NCBI GenBank assembly: GCA_029961685.1 | Contig: JARWKL010000005.1 | Coordinates: forward strand, 6,374,904 to 6,438,903 | DNA length: 64,000 bases | DNA from: Aristolochia californica | Lineage: Eukaryota > Streptophyta > Magnoliopsida > Piperales > Aristolochiaceae | Direction: 5' to 3' | Shown here: positions 1-10,924 of the stretch, in pieces | Numbering within the stretch: position 1 is the stretch's first letter | Layout of the letters: every line of letters begins with the position of its first letter | Program-made: the position numbers and the translations under genes | Notes under the pieces: model-generated | What the model saw: only the letters and a program-made list of their open reading frames with translations | What the model was told of the DNA's origin: nothing | Database searches by the model: none

Positions 1-2
1 AG

Positions 3-180
3 TCCCTTCCACCAGTACCTACTGCTGCTACCACCATTGCTTCAGGTATGATTTCTTCCTCTTCCTCTTTCTCCTCTTGGATCATAGACTCCGGGGCCTC
101 TGAACACCTGTCAAGTAACAAACACATGCTTAATTCTTTATCTCCATGTTTTCCTAATAAATTTGTATTGAATTTATGAA
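3..180 (+). pseudogene. Copia protease fragment, cut by the window edge
   Basis: An open plus-strand frame enters from outside the window and reads a Ser-rich stretch followed by WIIDSGASEHLSSN. DSGA is the active-site motif of the copia aspartic protease, which cuts the Gag-Pol polyprotein, and the WIIDSGAS context is typical of plant copia elements. The frame stops at 178-180 and runs straight into an A-rich tract and an unrelated LTR-like sequence, so the integrase and later domains are missing here. This is a truncated retrotransposon remnant, not a host gene. Confidence 0.8.
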
Positions 181-470
181 AAAAAAGAAATACTTCATTG
201 ACTTATTGTAATAGGAATACATGAACCCCTATTTATAATAGAGGAAAATAGTAGAGTCCAATTACAATTAAACTACATTTGTCCTAATTACACCCAAACT
301 CTAACACTTAAAGATAAGTCATATCATAATTAAATACCTAATATAAATAGAAGACTAACATGACTAAAACACCTTTAAACTGAAACTCTTCTATGAGACC
401 TGCTTCTATAATAATTTTGGTTCTGTAAGACTTCTTATTGTGTAAGACTTATCATGCCACCTCACGTGAC
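181..470 (-). repeat. Degenerate LTR-like repeat (family B, copy 1)
   Basis: About 280 bases here match 56385-56720 in the same orientation. Shared blocks include the CTATTTATAATAGA stretch, AATAGAAGA(C/T)TAACAT and the repeated GTAAGACT words. Read on the minus strand, TATAAATAG followed by a short downstream stretch looks like the promoter and R region of an LTR. No clear TG..CA ends are visible. Confidence 0.5.
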
Positions 471-1077
471 CATGGTGGGTCCCATCAGCTTCTCCTTTCC
501 TTTTCACTAAAAAAAACCAATCAACATTGGCATGAGAGATGAGCATATTTCTGTAATACTCATAGGAAGACTTAAAAAAAAACCTTCAAAAAAGGTAAAA
601 GGCCAAGTAGAGTTCCAACTCTTCAAACAACTCAGTTAATGGAAATATCATAATAGCCAAGTGATAATATTTTAAAAAACCAATGGATCCAAAACACTCA
701 TAATAGGCTCAAGAATATTGCTCTTCATCATAAAATCTTGTACCCTCGAAATAGTAACATTTCATGCAAAAACTCTAAGCATAAATTTGTTTTCTACTAA
801 AAACTTGCACAACCGATTGAAAAAACCAGCTTTTGGCAAACATCTTCCAATATGAGGCATATACATCTTCATACTTTCATATAATAATGAGAATTATCTC
901 TGAATCATCTTCTAGAGTTAAAAAATGAGAGCAGGAATCCATGAAAGAATGATAATAACAAGAATGAAACACTTTTCTCATCAAGCTTCAATCTTGCTTC
1001 ACAAAGAGCCTTTTATGAATAGGTTTGATCACAACCTCCTTAGAACATCTTCTTGATCTGAGGATCCTAAATTCAAT
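471..1077 (-). other. Untranslated leader of a family A copia element
   Basis: No coding signal. On the minus strand the part just after the primer-binding site resembles the leader at 12710-12830: both share a GAATTTAGGATCC(T/C) block and a GATTGAAGCTTG block. It is therefore the 5' leader of the element whose LTR is at 1090-1522. The gag that should follow is replaced by the family B repeat. Confidence 0.5.
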
Positions 1078-1089
1078 GCTCTAATACCA
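1078..1089 (-). other. Primer-binding site (tRNA-iMet)
   Basis: Minus-strand TGGTATTAGAGC directly abuts the LTR end (…ATTCAACA). It differs at one base from the plant initiator Met-tRNA complement TGGTATCAGAGC, which sets the element's orientation as minus. Confidence 0.8.
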
Positions 1090-1522
1090 TGTTGAATTTA
1101 GGACCCCATGCTTAGAACCTCAAGTAGAATAAGAGAGGGAGGAGGGAAGGAAGAGATAAGAGAGTAAAAGAGGAGAGCTACGAGGGAACTCGAGTAGAGA
1201 AGAGACAAGAGAAAAAAGTGAGAGAAAACATTTAGTCTAAGGGAGAGATTCTTCCACGAATTGTGAGAAGAGGAAAGAGGTCGATGCTCTACCCTAGCCC
1301 AGGGCCTCTATTTATAATTTTTGGGAGGAATTTACAATGCCTACAATGCCCTTAGGGCTACATGCTTTACATGAGAAAAGACATAAAGTATACATGTTCA
1401 CCTTGACTAATTACACCCTTGTGCCATCCTTATGAGGTGACAACTTATTTAAAATCATGCCACCCCTCTTGGACGTATGGGCTTTCTCCATACTCGCGTG
1501 GGCATGAACCCATCTTCTAATA
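1090..1522 (-). repeat. LTR of copia family A (5' LTR, minus)
   Basis: It matches the plus-strand LTRs at 12292-12693 and 34227-34603. Shared landmarks are the AGAAG(A/G)TGGG start, GCCCACACGTCC, TGTAGCCCTAAGGGCA, the TATA-like AATAGAGGCCC, a pyrimidine-rich tail and the CCTAAATTC(A/T)ACA end. The first dinucleotide appears mutated from TG to TA. It begins exactly where the gag at 1523-2278 breaks off, so the element inserted into that older gag. Confidence 0.8.
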
Positions 1523-2278
1523 GATGTCTAGTAATGAAACTCACCTCATCGAAGCTTTCATCACTAAAGTCATTTTCAGCACTAGCTTTGACCTTAAGAG
1601 CAAGTGTTTTCCTTTTAGGTTGCTCTTCCTCTACTTCTTGAGGTTCCATCTCATAAGAAAGGAGAATTCCTAGAAGCTCTTCCGAGTTCATTGTTTTAAA
1701 GTTAGTATTCCCACGAATGACGGTCTTCCTCATGTCCCATGACTTTGGAAGTGCCTTGAAAAACTTGTAATTTTGCCTATAGAGGGAATCTCCTCTCTAA
1801 AGATGTTCAATTCGTTTATGATATGAGTGAACCTAGAGTTCATCTAAACTGTTAATTTACCTGATTTCATTATAAATTCATCATATTGGAACATCAATAA
1901 ACTTATCCTAGAATCCTTGACTCTAGTGGTCCCTTCATGTGTGACCTCTAATTTTCCCATATTTCTTTCATGTGGAGATTTGATTAAACTCATTTGGTCA
2001 TAATGCTCAAAACAACAACTTGAGGGTCCTGGAGTTTGTTTTGAGTTGCTCCTTCTCTTCCCTATTCAACTCAATGAAGCCCTTTGTGATAAGAATGACA
2101 TTTTCTAATTTTTGAGTCTCAATGGGGCCTTTCATAGTCACATGCCAAATGTCCTAATCCTTGGATTCGAGGAAGAATTTCATTTTAACCTTCCAATACC
2201 CATAATTTACACCATTTAATAGAGGGGATGGTTGGCTGATTGTCCTTCAGAAAGGCGCAATTTATCTTGAGATGCCAT
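1523..2278 (-). pseudogene. Broken copia Gag (family C, copy 1)
   Basis: Read on the minus strand from an ATG at 2278, the frame gives MASQDKLRLSEGQS, then NGVNYGYWKVKMKFFLES, the typical copia Gag opening in which a conserved YW precedes an alpha-helical capsid-like region. Further on comes MNSEELLGILLSYEME, a UBN2-type Gag motif, then an acidic stretch and SFITRHL. Stops and frameshifts interrupt it between about 1740 and 2150. The C-terminal zinc knuckle is lost because a family A LTR starts at 1522. Gag normally packages element RNA in virus-like particles; this copy cannot be functional. It is paralogous to 3840-5310. Confidence 0.75.
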
Positions 2279-2345
2279 CTTAATCGAATTTCAAAATCAA
2301 GTGGATTTTGACTCATATCAACTTTTGGCCAACTCTAATACGAAT

Positions 2346-3650
2346 TGTTGGCTTAGGTGGCTTCTTAAGAGGGGGCTGAATTGAAAATTATAAGTTTAAA
2401 AACTTAAAGCATGGAATAATAAATCAAGTAAACATGCAAATTAAAAGCATAGAAATTCACACACCACAATATTGATACCAAGTTTTTTTTACTGATATTC
2501 CCCTATTGGTATTCACTACCCAAGAACCCTTGTTTGGAAAATTTCACTCATTATAGCTCTATTAACTAGAATTGCATAAAAGAGATTTCAGATCTCTTTT
2601 AAGCTGCGTGTATGCTCAAATACTTGATTTACAATAGAACATTGTAACTTGACTATGATGTATGGATGGAGATGGTTTGAGAAGTGTAGACTTTTGCAAG
2701 GTTTTGGCTCTGTTTCTCAAAAATGCACTCTGGAAGAATTTTCAAAGGTTTGAGAATAAATGTTGTGGATATGCCAACAAAAGCTCATTAACTTCTCATT
2801 GGGAGGTTTGGTGGGGTATTTAAATTCCCCAAGACAAACTAGCTATTTTTTGCCCTTTTTACAAAAAGTTGAGTTTACATTGATTGATCAGTGTAAAGTG
2901 GATGAACAATCAGTCATGGGTAATGACTATTTTTTGTTAGAATGTGACATATTTATTGGTGGTATGATCAATCAATATCTTCCCTTTGGATCAAACATTT
3001 TAAGTTTATTAATCAATATACATGGTATGATCAATTAATCAAAATTTCCATTAGCAGTGCATTGCAAGTATGTTCGATCAATGACCTTGGTATGATTTTT
3101 CATGCTTTATGTCCCTAACTAGTAAAGTTCCATATGATCAATCAATCTTTGAAGTTGATCAACCAATCAACATGAATTTGCTTTGTCTGGACAATATTGA
3201 TCAATCAAATCAAATGGGTTGCTCGATCATGCTTTATAGCACAGATCGGCTATGTTTAGATGATCGATCAATCGACCTTAGTTGATCAATCATGCTTTAT
3301 ATTTTTGGCTTGTGCACTTCTGGTTGATTAATCATTGGTAGATGTTGATCGATCATTCAAGTGCTAGTTCATTATGTGGATTTTTAAAGCATGAGAATTA
3401 ATGATCCTAAGTGGTTCTAACATGTATGAAATTTATGTATGCATTTGTAAAACCATGTTTGAATACAAAATATGTCCTCAGGCTCCAAATTTGTATTATA
3501 CATCAAGTTTTGGAAGAGGTGGTATGCTCTCTTACATAGAATGAGTTTTTGACTTTTCTTAGTGATTTCTAAAACTCTAGTCTTCAATTTTTCTTCATTT
3601 TATGAGGGTGCTTCTTCAAGAGTTATTTGTTATTTCATGGAGCTTGAGGT
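2346..3650 (-). repeat. LTR of copia family C (copy 1)
   Basis: The plus strand starts TGTTGGCTTAGGTGGC…AAGAGGGGG, the same opening as 5378 (TGTTGGCCCATGTGGC) and 12147 (TGTTGGCCTAGGTGGC). On the minus strand this is the LTR end (…GCCAACA), followed by the PBS-like TTCGTATTAGAG. The two LTRs stay alignable for several hundred bases (CCTATTGGTAT(T/C)CACTACCCAAGAA). From about 2880 to 3370 it is studded with TGATCAATCA/GATCGATCAATC words. The right edge is not resolved. Confidence 0.65.
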
Positions 3651-3839
3651 CATCAAGAAGCTTGTATCAATTCAGTTCTTTAGACCTTGAAATTGATGTC
3701 TCTTGAAGGATAAACATCTAAAATACTAGATTTGCTATTGTTAGCTCAATTAAGTTTTTTATCATCAAAATCAAGAAGAGAATCAATCAACAACCACAAT
3801 TCTATCAGTTGTTTTGGGTACTCGTTGTTTGATACCATT

Positions 3840-5310
3840 TCCATTTTTAATTTTGCAAGCGTGGGCATAGTGTGTCACTCCATTTCAATAGTGGCATCAA
3901 ACATGTGGAATGGGAGGGAACTTGTTGTTTTTATTTTTCTTGTTCTTCCCAACTTTCCTCCTTGGTGTGGTCTCTTGTTATAGAGCTTTGAGTTGTTGTT
4001 CTAATTCATTGCTCTCCTTCTCAAAGGCAAGTCTGTCACATGATAGGTTGTTTATCACACCACTTTGCCTTGAAGCATTAGCCACATGGCTTTCATTTTC
4101 TTCCTTCAAGGCGATGAGCTCATTTTTGAGCTTTGCGATCTCATGATTTTGAGCATTGTATTTTCATTAATTTTTTTAGACAATGAATGGATTTTTATAA
4201 AAGAATTCGAATTCACTTTCATAGTCTGAGTCGCTTACCACTTCTGAAGTGGACTCGTCATCGTCTTCAATTGCCATGAGTTCCGCATCACTTTCTTCTT
4301 CCTCGGAATGGTTGGACTCTTATTTCATTGCATCCCAAGCAGAGATCAAAATATTTTTCTTTTTATTCTTTGGATCCTTGCTTGTGGATAGGGTTCTTCC
4401 TTCTAGGTAAGGGCACTTGTTTCTTATATGCTCAAGTTTACCACACTCAAAATAAACATCAATTTTCTTAAAAGATTTGTCATTTTGAGTTCTAAATTGG
4501 CCTCTTCTAAAAACATTCTTCTTTTAGTACATCTTTTGAAGATGTCTAGTGATGAAGCCCACTTTGCTAAATATTTCTTCACTAGAGTCACTTTCACTAC
4601 TAGTTTTGGCCTTTAGAGCAAGAGTGTTATTTTTAGGTTGCTCTTCCTCTCTTTCTTTTGATTCCATCTCATATGCTAGGAGAGTCCCTAAAAGCTCTTA
4701 TGAGCTCATATCCTAAAAGTTAGCATTCTCATGAATGGTAGTCTTCCTCAAGTCCCATGACTTTGGAAATGCTTTGAGAAGCTTGTCATTTTGCCTATAG
4801 AGGGAAATCTCATATCTTAAAATGTTTAATTCATTGATTATATAAGTGAACCTAGAGTTCATCTTAGCTATTGATTCGGCTGATTTCATTTTGAATTCAT
4901 CTTATTAGGTTGTCATTAAACTAATTCGAGATTTCTCGACTCTAGAAGTCCCTTCATGTGTGGCCTCAAGTTTGTCCTATATTTCCTTAGCGGTCTCACA
5001 TGTGGAGACCCATTTGAACTCGTTTGGTCCTAAGGCTCACAACAACAAGTTGATTGCCTTGGAGTTTGTTTTGAGTTGCTTCTTATCTTCCCTAGTCAAC
5101 TCATTAAAGGTCTTTGTGACAAGAATACAATTTTCTAATTTTTTGAGCCTCAAATGGATCATTCTTTATCACAAGCCATATGTCTTAGTCCATGAATTCG
5201 AGGAAGAATTCCATTTTTACCTTCCACTAGCCATACTTAACACCGTCGAATAGAGGGGGACGGTTGATGGATTGTCCTTCAGGAATGAGCAATTTTTTTT
5301 GAGATGTTAT
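3840..5310 (-). pseudogene. Broken copia Gag with zinc knuckle (family C, copy 2)
   Basis: A minus-strand paralogue of 1523-2278, covering more of Gag. In order: SQKKLLIPEGQS, PPLFDGVKYG, WKVKMEFFLE, SKVGFITRHLQKM, then FECGKLEHIRNKCP. This last is a CX2CX4HX4C zinc knuckle whose first Cys reads Tyr. It is followed by an acidic tract, a Lys/Glu-rich coiled-coil (KLKNELIALKEENES) and a second damaged knuckle (CHY…HYAHAC) near 3880. The start codon matching copy 1's ATG is ATA here. Many stops break it. No protease, integrase or reverse transcriptase follows before the next LTR, so the unit is gag only. Confidence 0.75.
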
Positions 5311-5377
5311 TTGAATCATTATTCAAAATCAACTAGACTTTGATCCCAAATGTTCTTAGGCCTACTCCAATACCAAT

Positions 5378-6640
5378 TGTTGGCCCATGTGGCTTCTCAA
5401 GAGGGGGGTAAATTGAGTTTTTACATAATTGTGCACAAATTTGAAGTAAATATAAATGCAAGTAAAGTAATAAAATTTAATACACCACAATAAGACAAGA
5501 TTTTTTATGTTATCAATGTTCCTCTATTGGTATCCACTACCCAAGAATCTGTGCTTAGGAAATTCTACTAATATGAGCTCTATTAGCTTGGAATTTACAT
5601 GAAAGAGATTTCGACTCTCTCTCAAGCCACATGTATGTTAAAATACACGATTAAAAATCAATATCTCTTGAGATTAGCTAGATTCTAGCTCTAGCAAAAC
5701 TTTCTATCTAGATTTGAAAAAGGTTCTAGATGAACCAATCAAGAAATTGAAAAACTAAAAAACAATGAAAAACTTACAAGTTTTACAATTGTAAAGAGAT
5801 AGCCTTCCCCACTGAAAGGTCTAAGCATGTAGCCTTTAATCACAATGGTGATGATTTAGGAGTTTGACTATATGAATGCATGGAGTAGGATAGAGAAAGA
5901 ATAAGTTAGTTTTGCAAAGACAACTCTTTCTTTCTCAAAAAGAGACTTAGGAACGGATTTTAAATTTGAGAGAATTGAATGTGGTAGGTATGCCGATAAA
6001 AAGCTCATTGACTTCTCAAAACAATATTTGTTGGGGTATTTATAAGTTCTCCAAGACAAACTAACTGTTTCTTGCTCATTTTCAAAAAAGTTGACTTTAC
6101 ATGATCGATTACTGCAAAGTATTAATTAATCAATCTTGTGTAACGAGTATATTTTTGTAAAAAAAATGACTTACAATGATCGATCAATATCCTTCCATTG
6201 AGTTTGACAATTTAACTTGATCGATCAATGTACATGAACTGACCGATCAATGAATTCCTACTGGTAGTGCATAACAAGTATGACGTATCAATGACTTTGC
6301 TATGATCAATCATGCTTTAAGTCCCTGATTGGTGAGCTTCTATATGATCAACCAAACTCAGGATATTAATCGATCAATCAACATAATTTTACATTGCTTG
6401 GACACCATTGATCGATCAACCCACTAGGAATGATCAATCATGCTTTATAGCACAATTTGATGTTTTGGTTGATCGATCAATCAACCCTGATTGATTGATC
6501 ATACTTTATATTTTTGGCCTGTACACTTTTGGTTGATCGATCATTTACAAATGTTGATCAATCAATCCTATGCAATTTTGTTTGACCGATCATTGGAAAA
6601 TGGATTTCTTGCTATATTTAGTTTATATCTCAGCTTTAAA
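5378..6640 (-). repeat. LTR of copia family C (copy 2)
   Basis: It begins TGTTGGCCCATGTGGCTTCTCAAGAG. The minus-strand flank reads TTGGTATTGGAGT, a decayed initiator-tRNA primer-binding site at about 5364-5375. Internal blocks match copy 1, and the GATCGATCAATC-rich part spans about 6100-6600. The right edge is approximate. Confidence 0.7.
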
Positions 6641-7217
6641 TGATAGATTGAAAAGCATAGGAAGCTTGGTAAAGCAATTTCATAGTTGAAGAAGATGTTG
6701 ACGCACAAGAGAGCCACAAATTAATATATTTTGTAATAGATTCTTTCTTGGCTATCCCATTTCTTCAAGAATTTTCTTCTAGCGTCCCTCCAAAGGGGCT
6801 CCATTATATTTTGTAGCTGATGTAGGGCTTTGTTCTAAATATGTATTCAAGAAATTTTGTATAAAGGGCTATTGTGGTTCTTAAAAAATTAAATTGGTGT
6901 CTCTCCTTCTCTGGATGAAGTGATTGTGTGGAGATAAAGTGATCACGTCTTATTTTGGTTTAGTATGAGGAGGCTTCATTTCTTTTAAGGCGGCAAAACA
7001 TTTGTCTTTTACTTTTTTTTTGTAGTCATTCTCTTACTTTTAATTGATTCCACGATAACAGTTGTGTATATGGTAGTGTTTCTTCACTTTGTTTTGAAAA
7101 TAATTTCTCTACAAGAAGTTAGGTTGTGAGTGTTCAGTACTGTTGTATGATATACTGATATTAATCCTTAAGAATGTGAACATATCTATGTCATAAAGTA
7201 TGTAAATTGGTATTATG
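6641..7217. other. Unassigned intergenic DNA
   Basis: I see no gene, RNA or structured repeat in this stretch. Confidence 0.4.
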
Positions 7218-7590
7218 TGTTAAAAGACACCCCATTGCTAGTAAATAAGGAGAACTATTATATAAATGTCATAGAATTGTAATTATGCAAGTTGGTGTAT
7301 GTCCTCTTATGTCCTTTTCCTTTTAAAGCATGTAACCTTAAGGGTATCGTAATCATTATAAACACCTTCATACAAGTATAAATATATTCCCAAGGCACGT
7401 GTTTGAGCATTCAAACCTCTTCTTCTTGGCTCAAATTCATCCATACACCTATCTTTCTTTTCCTCTTATTTGTCTCCCTTGGTTTCTTCTCTCCTCTCTC
7501 CCAAGAGCTAGAATTTTTCTCTTACCTCCTTCCCTTGAGATCTCTTGGGTTTATGTGTTAGTCCTAGAAATCAACATTAAGCTTTGAAGT
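7218..7590 (+). repeat. Old LTR remnant resembling family A
   Basis: It keeps the order of landmarks of family A LTRs: a TGTTA start, AGTAAATAAGG, TGTAATTA-type words, CATGTAACCTTAAGGGTATCGTA (compare TGTAGCCCTAAGGGCATTGTA at 12450), then a pyrimidine-rich tail. Identity is low and no internal region follows. Confidence 0.45.
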
Positions 7591-7605
7591 CATTTTTTTT
7601 AAGTT

Positions 7606-7975
7606 GGTTCCAAGACCTATTCCAAAATTACTAGCCACTTAAGAGACCTATTACTTAATCTTATAAGTTATTAACTTTTATTTCTATTTTTCAATATGAG
7701 ATTTTTTTCCACTCAATACTCTCCCTCGTTCCCAAGTTTTACACATAACAAGCCTGAAAGGTCACAAACCCTGAACACACAAACTTTAACTAATGGATTC
7801 CACAATACCCAAATAACCTAGGGAGTATAAATTAGGCATCCACCCACACTCGACGTTCGGTCTAAAGCTCATCCCAAAATGACTAGCTACTTTGGAGGTC
7901 TATTGTTAACCTTATAAGTCATTAATTTTTCTTCTTATTTTCAATTTGAGACTTTTTAACAGTTCTCTATTATGT
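7606..7975. repeat. Paired ~110-bp direct repeats with spacer
   Basis: Two related blocks lie about 260 bases apart, at 7618-7720 and 7868-7975. Each carries (T/C)CCAAAAT(T/G)ACTAGC(C/T)AC, then CTTATAAGT(T/C)ATTAA and TTTTCAAT(A/T)TGAGA. A similar pair with a similar spacing lies at 26172-26482. The arrangement suggests a small LTR- or TRIM-like element or dimeric MITE. Confidence 0.5.
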
Positions 7976-7990
7976 TCTTTGGCATGTGTG

Positions 7991-8409
7991 TATAAAGAAA
8001 TCATCTGTCTTCCTTTGATTCTGAGCCATGATTTCTAATACGAATCCAACTTACAGCCCCTCTGTTTTGCCTTCGTATTACAACAGGTTTGTGCCTTCTT
8101 ATCCTTAGACATAGCGACCTCCAGAAAGCACTTCACAGTATCAATCTCGGCCCAAGTTTGGCTAACTCATATTTGCTTGTTGCCTGATAAACACATTCAA
8201 CGCACATCTGAGCAAATTGGAATTGCTCATTTTCATTCATCAAAGTATCTTCTTACATGGTAACTCTGCTTTAGAAAATCCATTAATCGGATTATTTACC
8301 TAATTAACGGCCTTTGGAAAGAGACTGGATCAGAACGTGATTCTGGGAACTAGAGCAAACGGAAGGACGATTAAATACTGGAAGCAGAGTTGAAGGCAAC
8401 ATCGATGGT
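7991..8409. other. 3' flank of the thaumatin-like gene
   Basis: No independent coding signal. Part should be the 3' untranslated region of the minus-strand gene ending at 8410. I could not place a poly(A) site with confidence. Confidence 0.4.
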
Positions 8410-9250
8410 CTACCTGGGTGGTGGGCAGAATGTGATGAGATATCGCGAAGAGCGGCAAGTGTGAAGGCTGGAGGAATCGTCAAAAGCATAGCTGAATGCC
8501 CGAGGGCAGATAGCTTTGAAGAGGTGTGCGTACAGGGAAGGCTTGCAACTCTTTGGAGATGCGTAGTCCCCGGTACAGCAATACTTGGCCGATTTAAGAG
8601 CAAGGCAAGCGCTCTTACAGCCCACCACTTTCCCTCCTCGCTTCACTTCTAACATCGACGGGCAACAAACGTTCAAGTCCACCTCGCAAGCAGCCACACC
8701 GCAGCCGATTCCACCGCCCACGGGGAGCATCGACACCGGCATGTTGAATCCGTCAACGAGGCTAACGTCATAGTAATGTAGCGCAGATTTGGAGGTTCCC
8801 AGTGTCATTTCAACGACGGTTGCAGGCGGTGTTCCGCCTGTTCCCATGCAATGAAGTAGTCCTGCACAGTCGCCGGTCTCACAAGAGCCTTTCCCATTTT
8901 CGTCGAAGCCACATCCTTGTCGTCCCCATATTCTCCCAGACCAACCGGAAGGAACATTGAGGACTACTTCCTCGCCACGGCCGAGACGGAATCCGCCCAT
9001 TGCTGGGTGATGGTGGCCGGCTCCTCCAAGGATCCCCGGCCAAACGATTACGTTACAGTTGTTGACTAGTATGAGTTGGTTCCCACTACCTGCAACTGCA
9101 GAAAAACAGAGAAGGAACTTGTTATAAAAGTTAATTAGTACCTGATACCTGAGTAACTGAATTTGCAGTGGCAGTGAATCACGTACTTGATAGTGAGATG
9201 GAGATGAAGCTGCAGAAGAGGAAGAAGATCATATGAGAAGAAGTAAGCAT
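8410..9250 (-). CDS. Thaumatin-like protein (PR-5 family), two exons
   Basis: Exon 1 is 9250-9187: ATG, then a hydrophobic signal peptide starting [15 protein letters not shown], implying secretion. An intron at 9186-9096 begins GTACGT and ends CTGCAG. Exon 2 is 9095-8410 and ends in TAG. The joined product is about 249 residues, the usual size for a small thaumatin-like protein. Family features seen: [10 protein letters not shown] near the mature N terminus, the signature [16 protein letters not shown], the Arg-Glu-Asp-Asp-Asp acidic-cleft residues (R in SGRIWGR, E in VVEMTL, D in YYDVSLVD and in EVDLN), and the C-terminal YLITFCP. I count 17 cysteines after the signal, one more than the usual 16, from LNVCCPS. 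Such proteins act in the cell wall or apoplast in defence, and some bind or cut beta-1,3-glucan; the activity here is unproven. A second AG 6 bases into exon 2 could give a two-residue-shorter form. The frame is intact. Confidence 0.93.
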
Positions 9251-10480
9251 CTTTTGGGTCTTGAAATTGACTAGATCGAATGGTGCCTTTGCAATTCGGA
9301 GGATAAAAGAGAGAGAACAGGAGAAAAGTGAGAAGATGTGTGAGGAGTGGCCTCCTTTACTTTCGCCACCACTAACGGATTATCTAATGCAGGATTTGTA
9401 GTAGCTAACCGCTGTTTTCTTGCTTTATTCTTTTTCATTTTCTTTTGCCCAAAATAGAGCTTCCGACCTTGAGGTATATATGCCTTGCTTTCGATTGAGG
9501 GTTTCTTTCTTCACTCATGCTTCTCACATAGACATGGGAAAGGCGTCTCATTTGCCTGTCTGCAAGGGTTCTCTTCAGTTAATCAGAAGAAACTTAGGGA
9601 TCTGGAAGCTATTGAATTGTCCACTGTTTTCTGTCTTGCTTCTCTTGCCTTTCATGTCATAGAAATGGCAAGGAAAGACGAGAAAAAAATGACAAGGGTG
9701 GGTGATAAACCTATAAATCACATAATAGCTATAATCAAAACGCATCAATGCCACATAAAACAAGATATGATCAAGGAATTAACTTGATCCTCTATGTCTC
9801 ATCTTTTTCTCATAGGAGAGCCCGAATGGCAAAAAAAAAAAAAAAATAACGTTTAGGTCTCAGGTCTAACTATTGCCTTTGCATAAAAGTGTGATTATTT
9901 TCACATTAGACACATTATTAACATCAAAGAACACCATCATGATCCCCACTATCTTGTGCTTTTTGCTCATGATTTCTTCTTTTGTGTTCAAGAAGACTTG
10001 CATGGATAAAAGCCATTGAACTTGGTTGAATTGAATTAGGATTTCGGAGTATGTGGTGGGATCCGCTCACTTCACTAGGTCGATGACCGGTTCGATTTTT
10101 ATAACATTGTTTTTTTCTAAAATAGGTAAGATTGCTAAAAGAATTGGTTTCTATAGTTTCATTTTTCCATACAACCATTGTTTAATTTACCCCTTTATGA
10201 TTCAAAACTCCCAAATTAATTTCATGTACAAAACTAATTTAATAATTTTTGTGTCAAGTTGGAAGAAGAAGCACATTGTTTAATTAAGTACCTTCTCTAT
10301 AGGTTTAGGGCAAATGGAATGGGTCATAGAATACCCATTAGCATTTCATCATATATTGTTGACAACCCTATAATAAGTTGTATATATGGCATTCCAAATG
10401 ATATTATATCATTGTTCATTAGTCACTAAGACATTCTTTTTCACACATATAGATGGAAATTAGAAGGTAGAAAATCAATT
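9251..10480. other. Promoter side of the thaumatin-like gene and intergenic DNA
   Basis: The minus-strand gene's promoter must lie here. A TATATA at about 9474-9481 is one candidate TATA box, roughly 225 bases before the ATG, but it is not compelling. An A17 run is at about 9830-9846. No other gene is seen. Confidence 0.4.
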
Positions 10481-10808
10481 TGTTGGATAGAAAGCTCCAA
10501 CATTCAGAAATGTGATTGAAGAAGCATCAAGGGGTTAAGTGGTCTACCTTGTAATTACTAAGTGATATTCAGATATTTTTACTTGTATTAGGGTTTTCTA
10601 GTTCCTCTTGTACCAAATCTATCATTATAAATAAGAGAGTCAGAGAGGGCACATGCTTATGCTCCTCTCCTTTGCCCTAATCCTCTTCTTCTCCTTACAT
10701 GTCTAGCCTCCTCTCTTTACTTCTTCTCATCTTTTCTCTTCTACTTCCTTCCTCTTCTTCTTTTCTTTAACCTTTAACCTTTCAAGTATGAAACCCTATA
10801 ATCTACTA
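10481..10808 (+). repeat. LTR-like repeat related to family D
   Basis: It starts TGTTGGATAGAAAG, has TATAAATAAGAGAG midway, a long pyrimidine-rich tail, and ends AAGTATGAAACCCTATAATCTACTA. The LTR at 28704-29005 ends with the near-identical AAGTATGAAACCTGATGATCTAACA. The terminal CA appears mutated to TA and no good primer-binding site follows. Confidence 0.6.
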
Positions 10809-10924
10809 GTATTGACTTGTGGGAGTCTATTTGTAATGAACCCTTCTCCTATCTAGAAATGTGAATGGTAGGATGATCTCCCAACCAGTTAGCGAATGAG
10901 TTTACTTGGATATTGCCAAGGTAG

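Noticed and set aside
3..180. Viral (endogenous pararetrovirus) protease
   Set aside because: WIIDSGASEHL is the plant copia type, and no caulimovirus movement, coat or RT motif is present anywhere in the window.
8304..8773. Other-frame open stretches over the thaumatin-like gene
   Set aside because: They are shadows of the real minus-strand exon 2.
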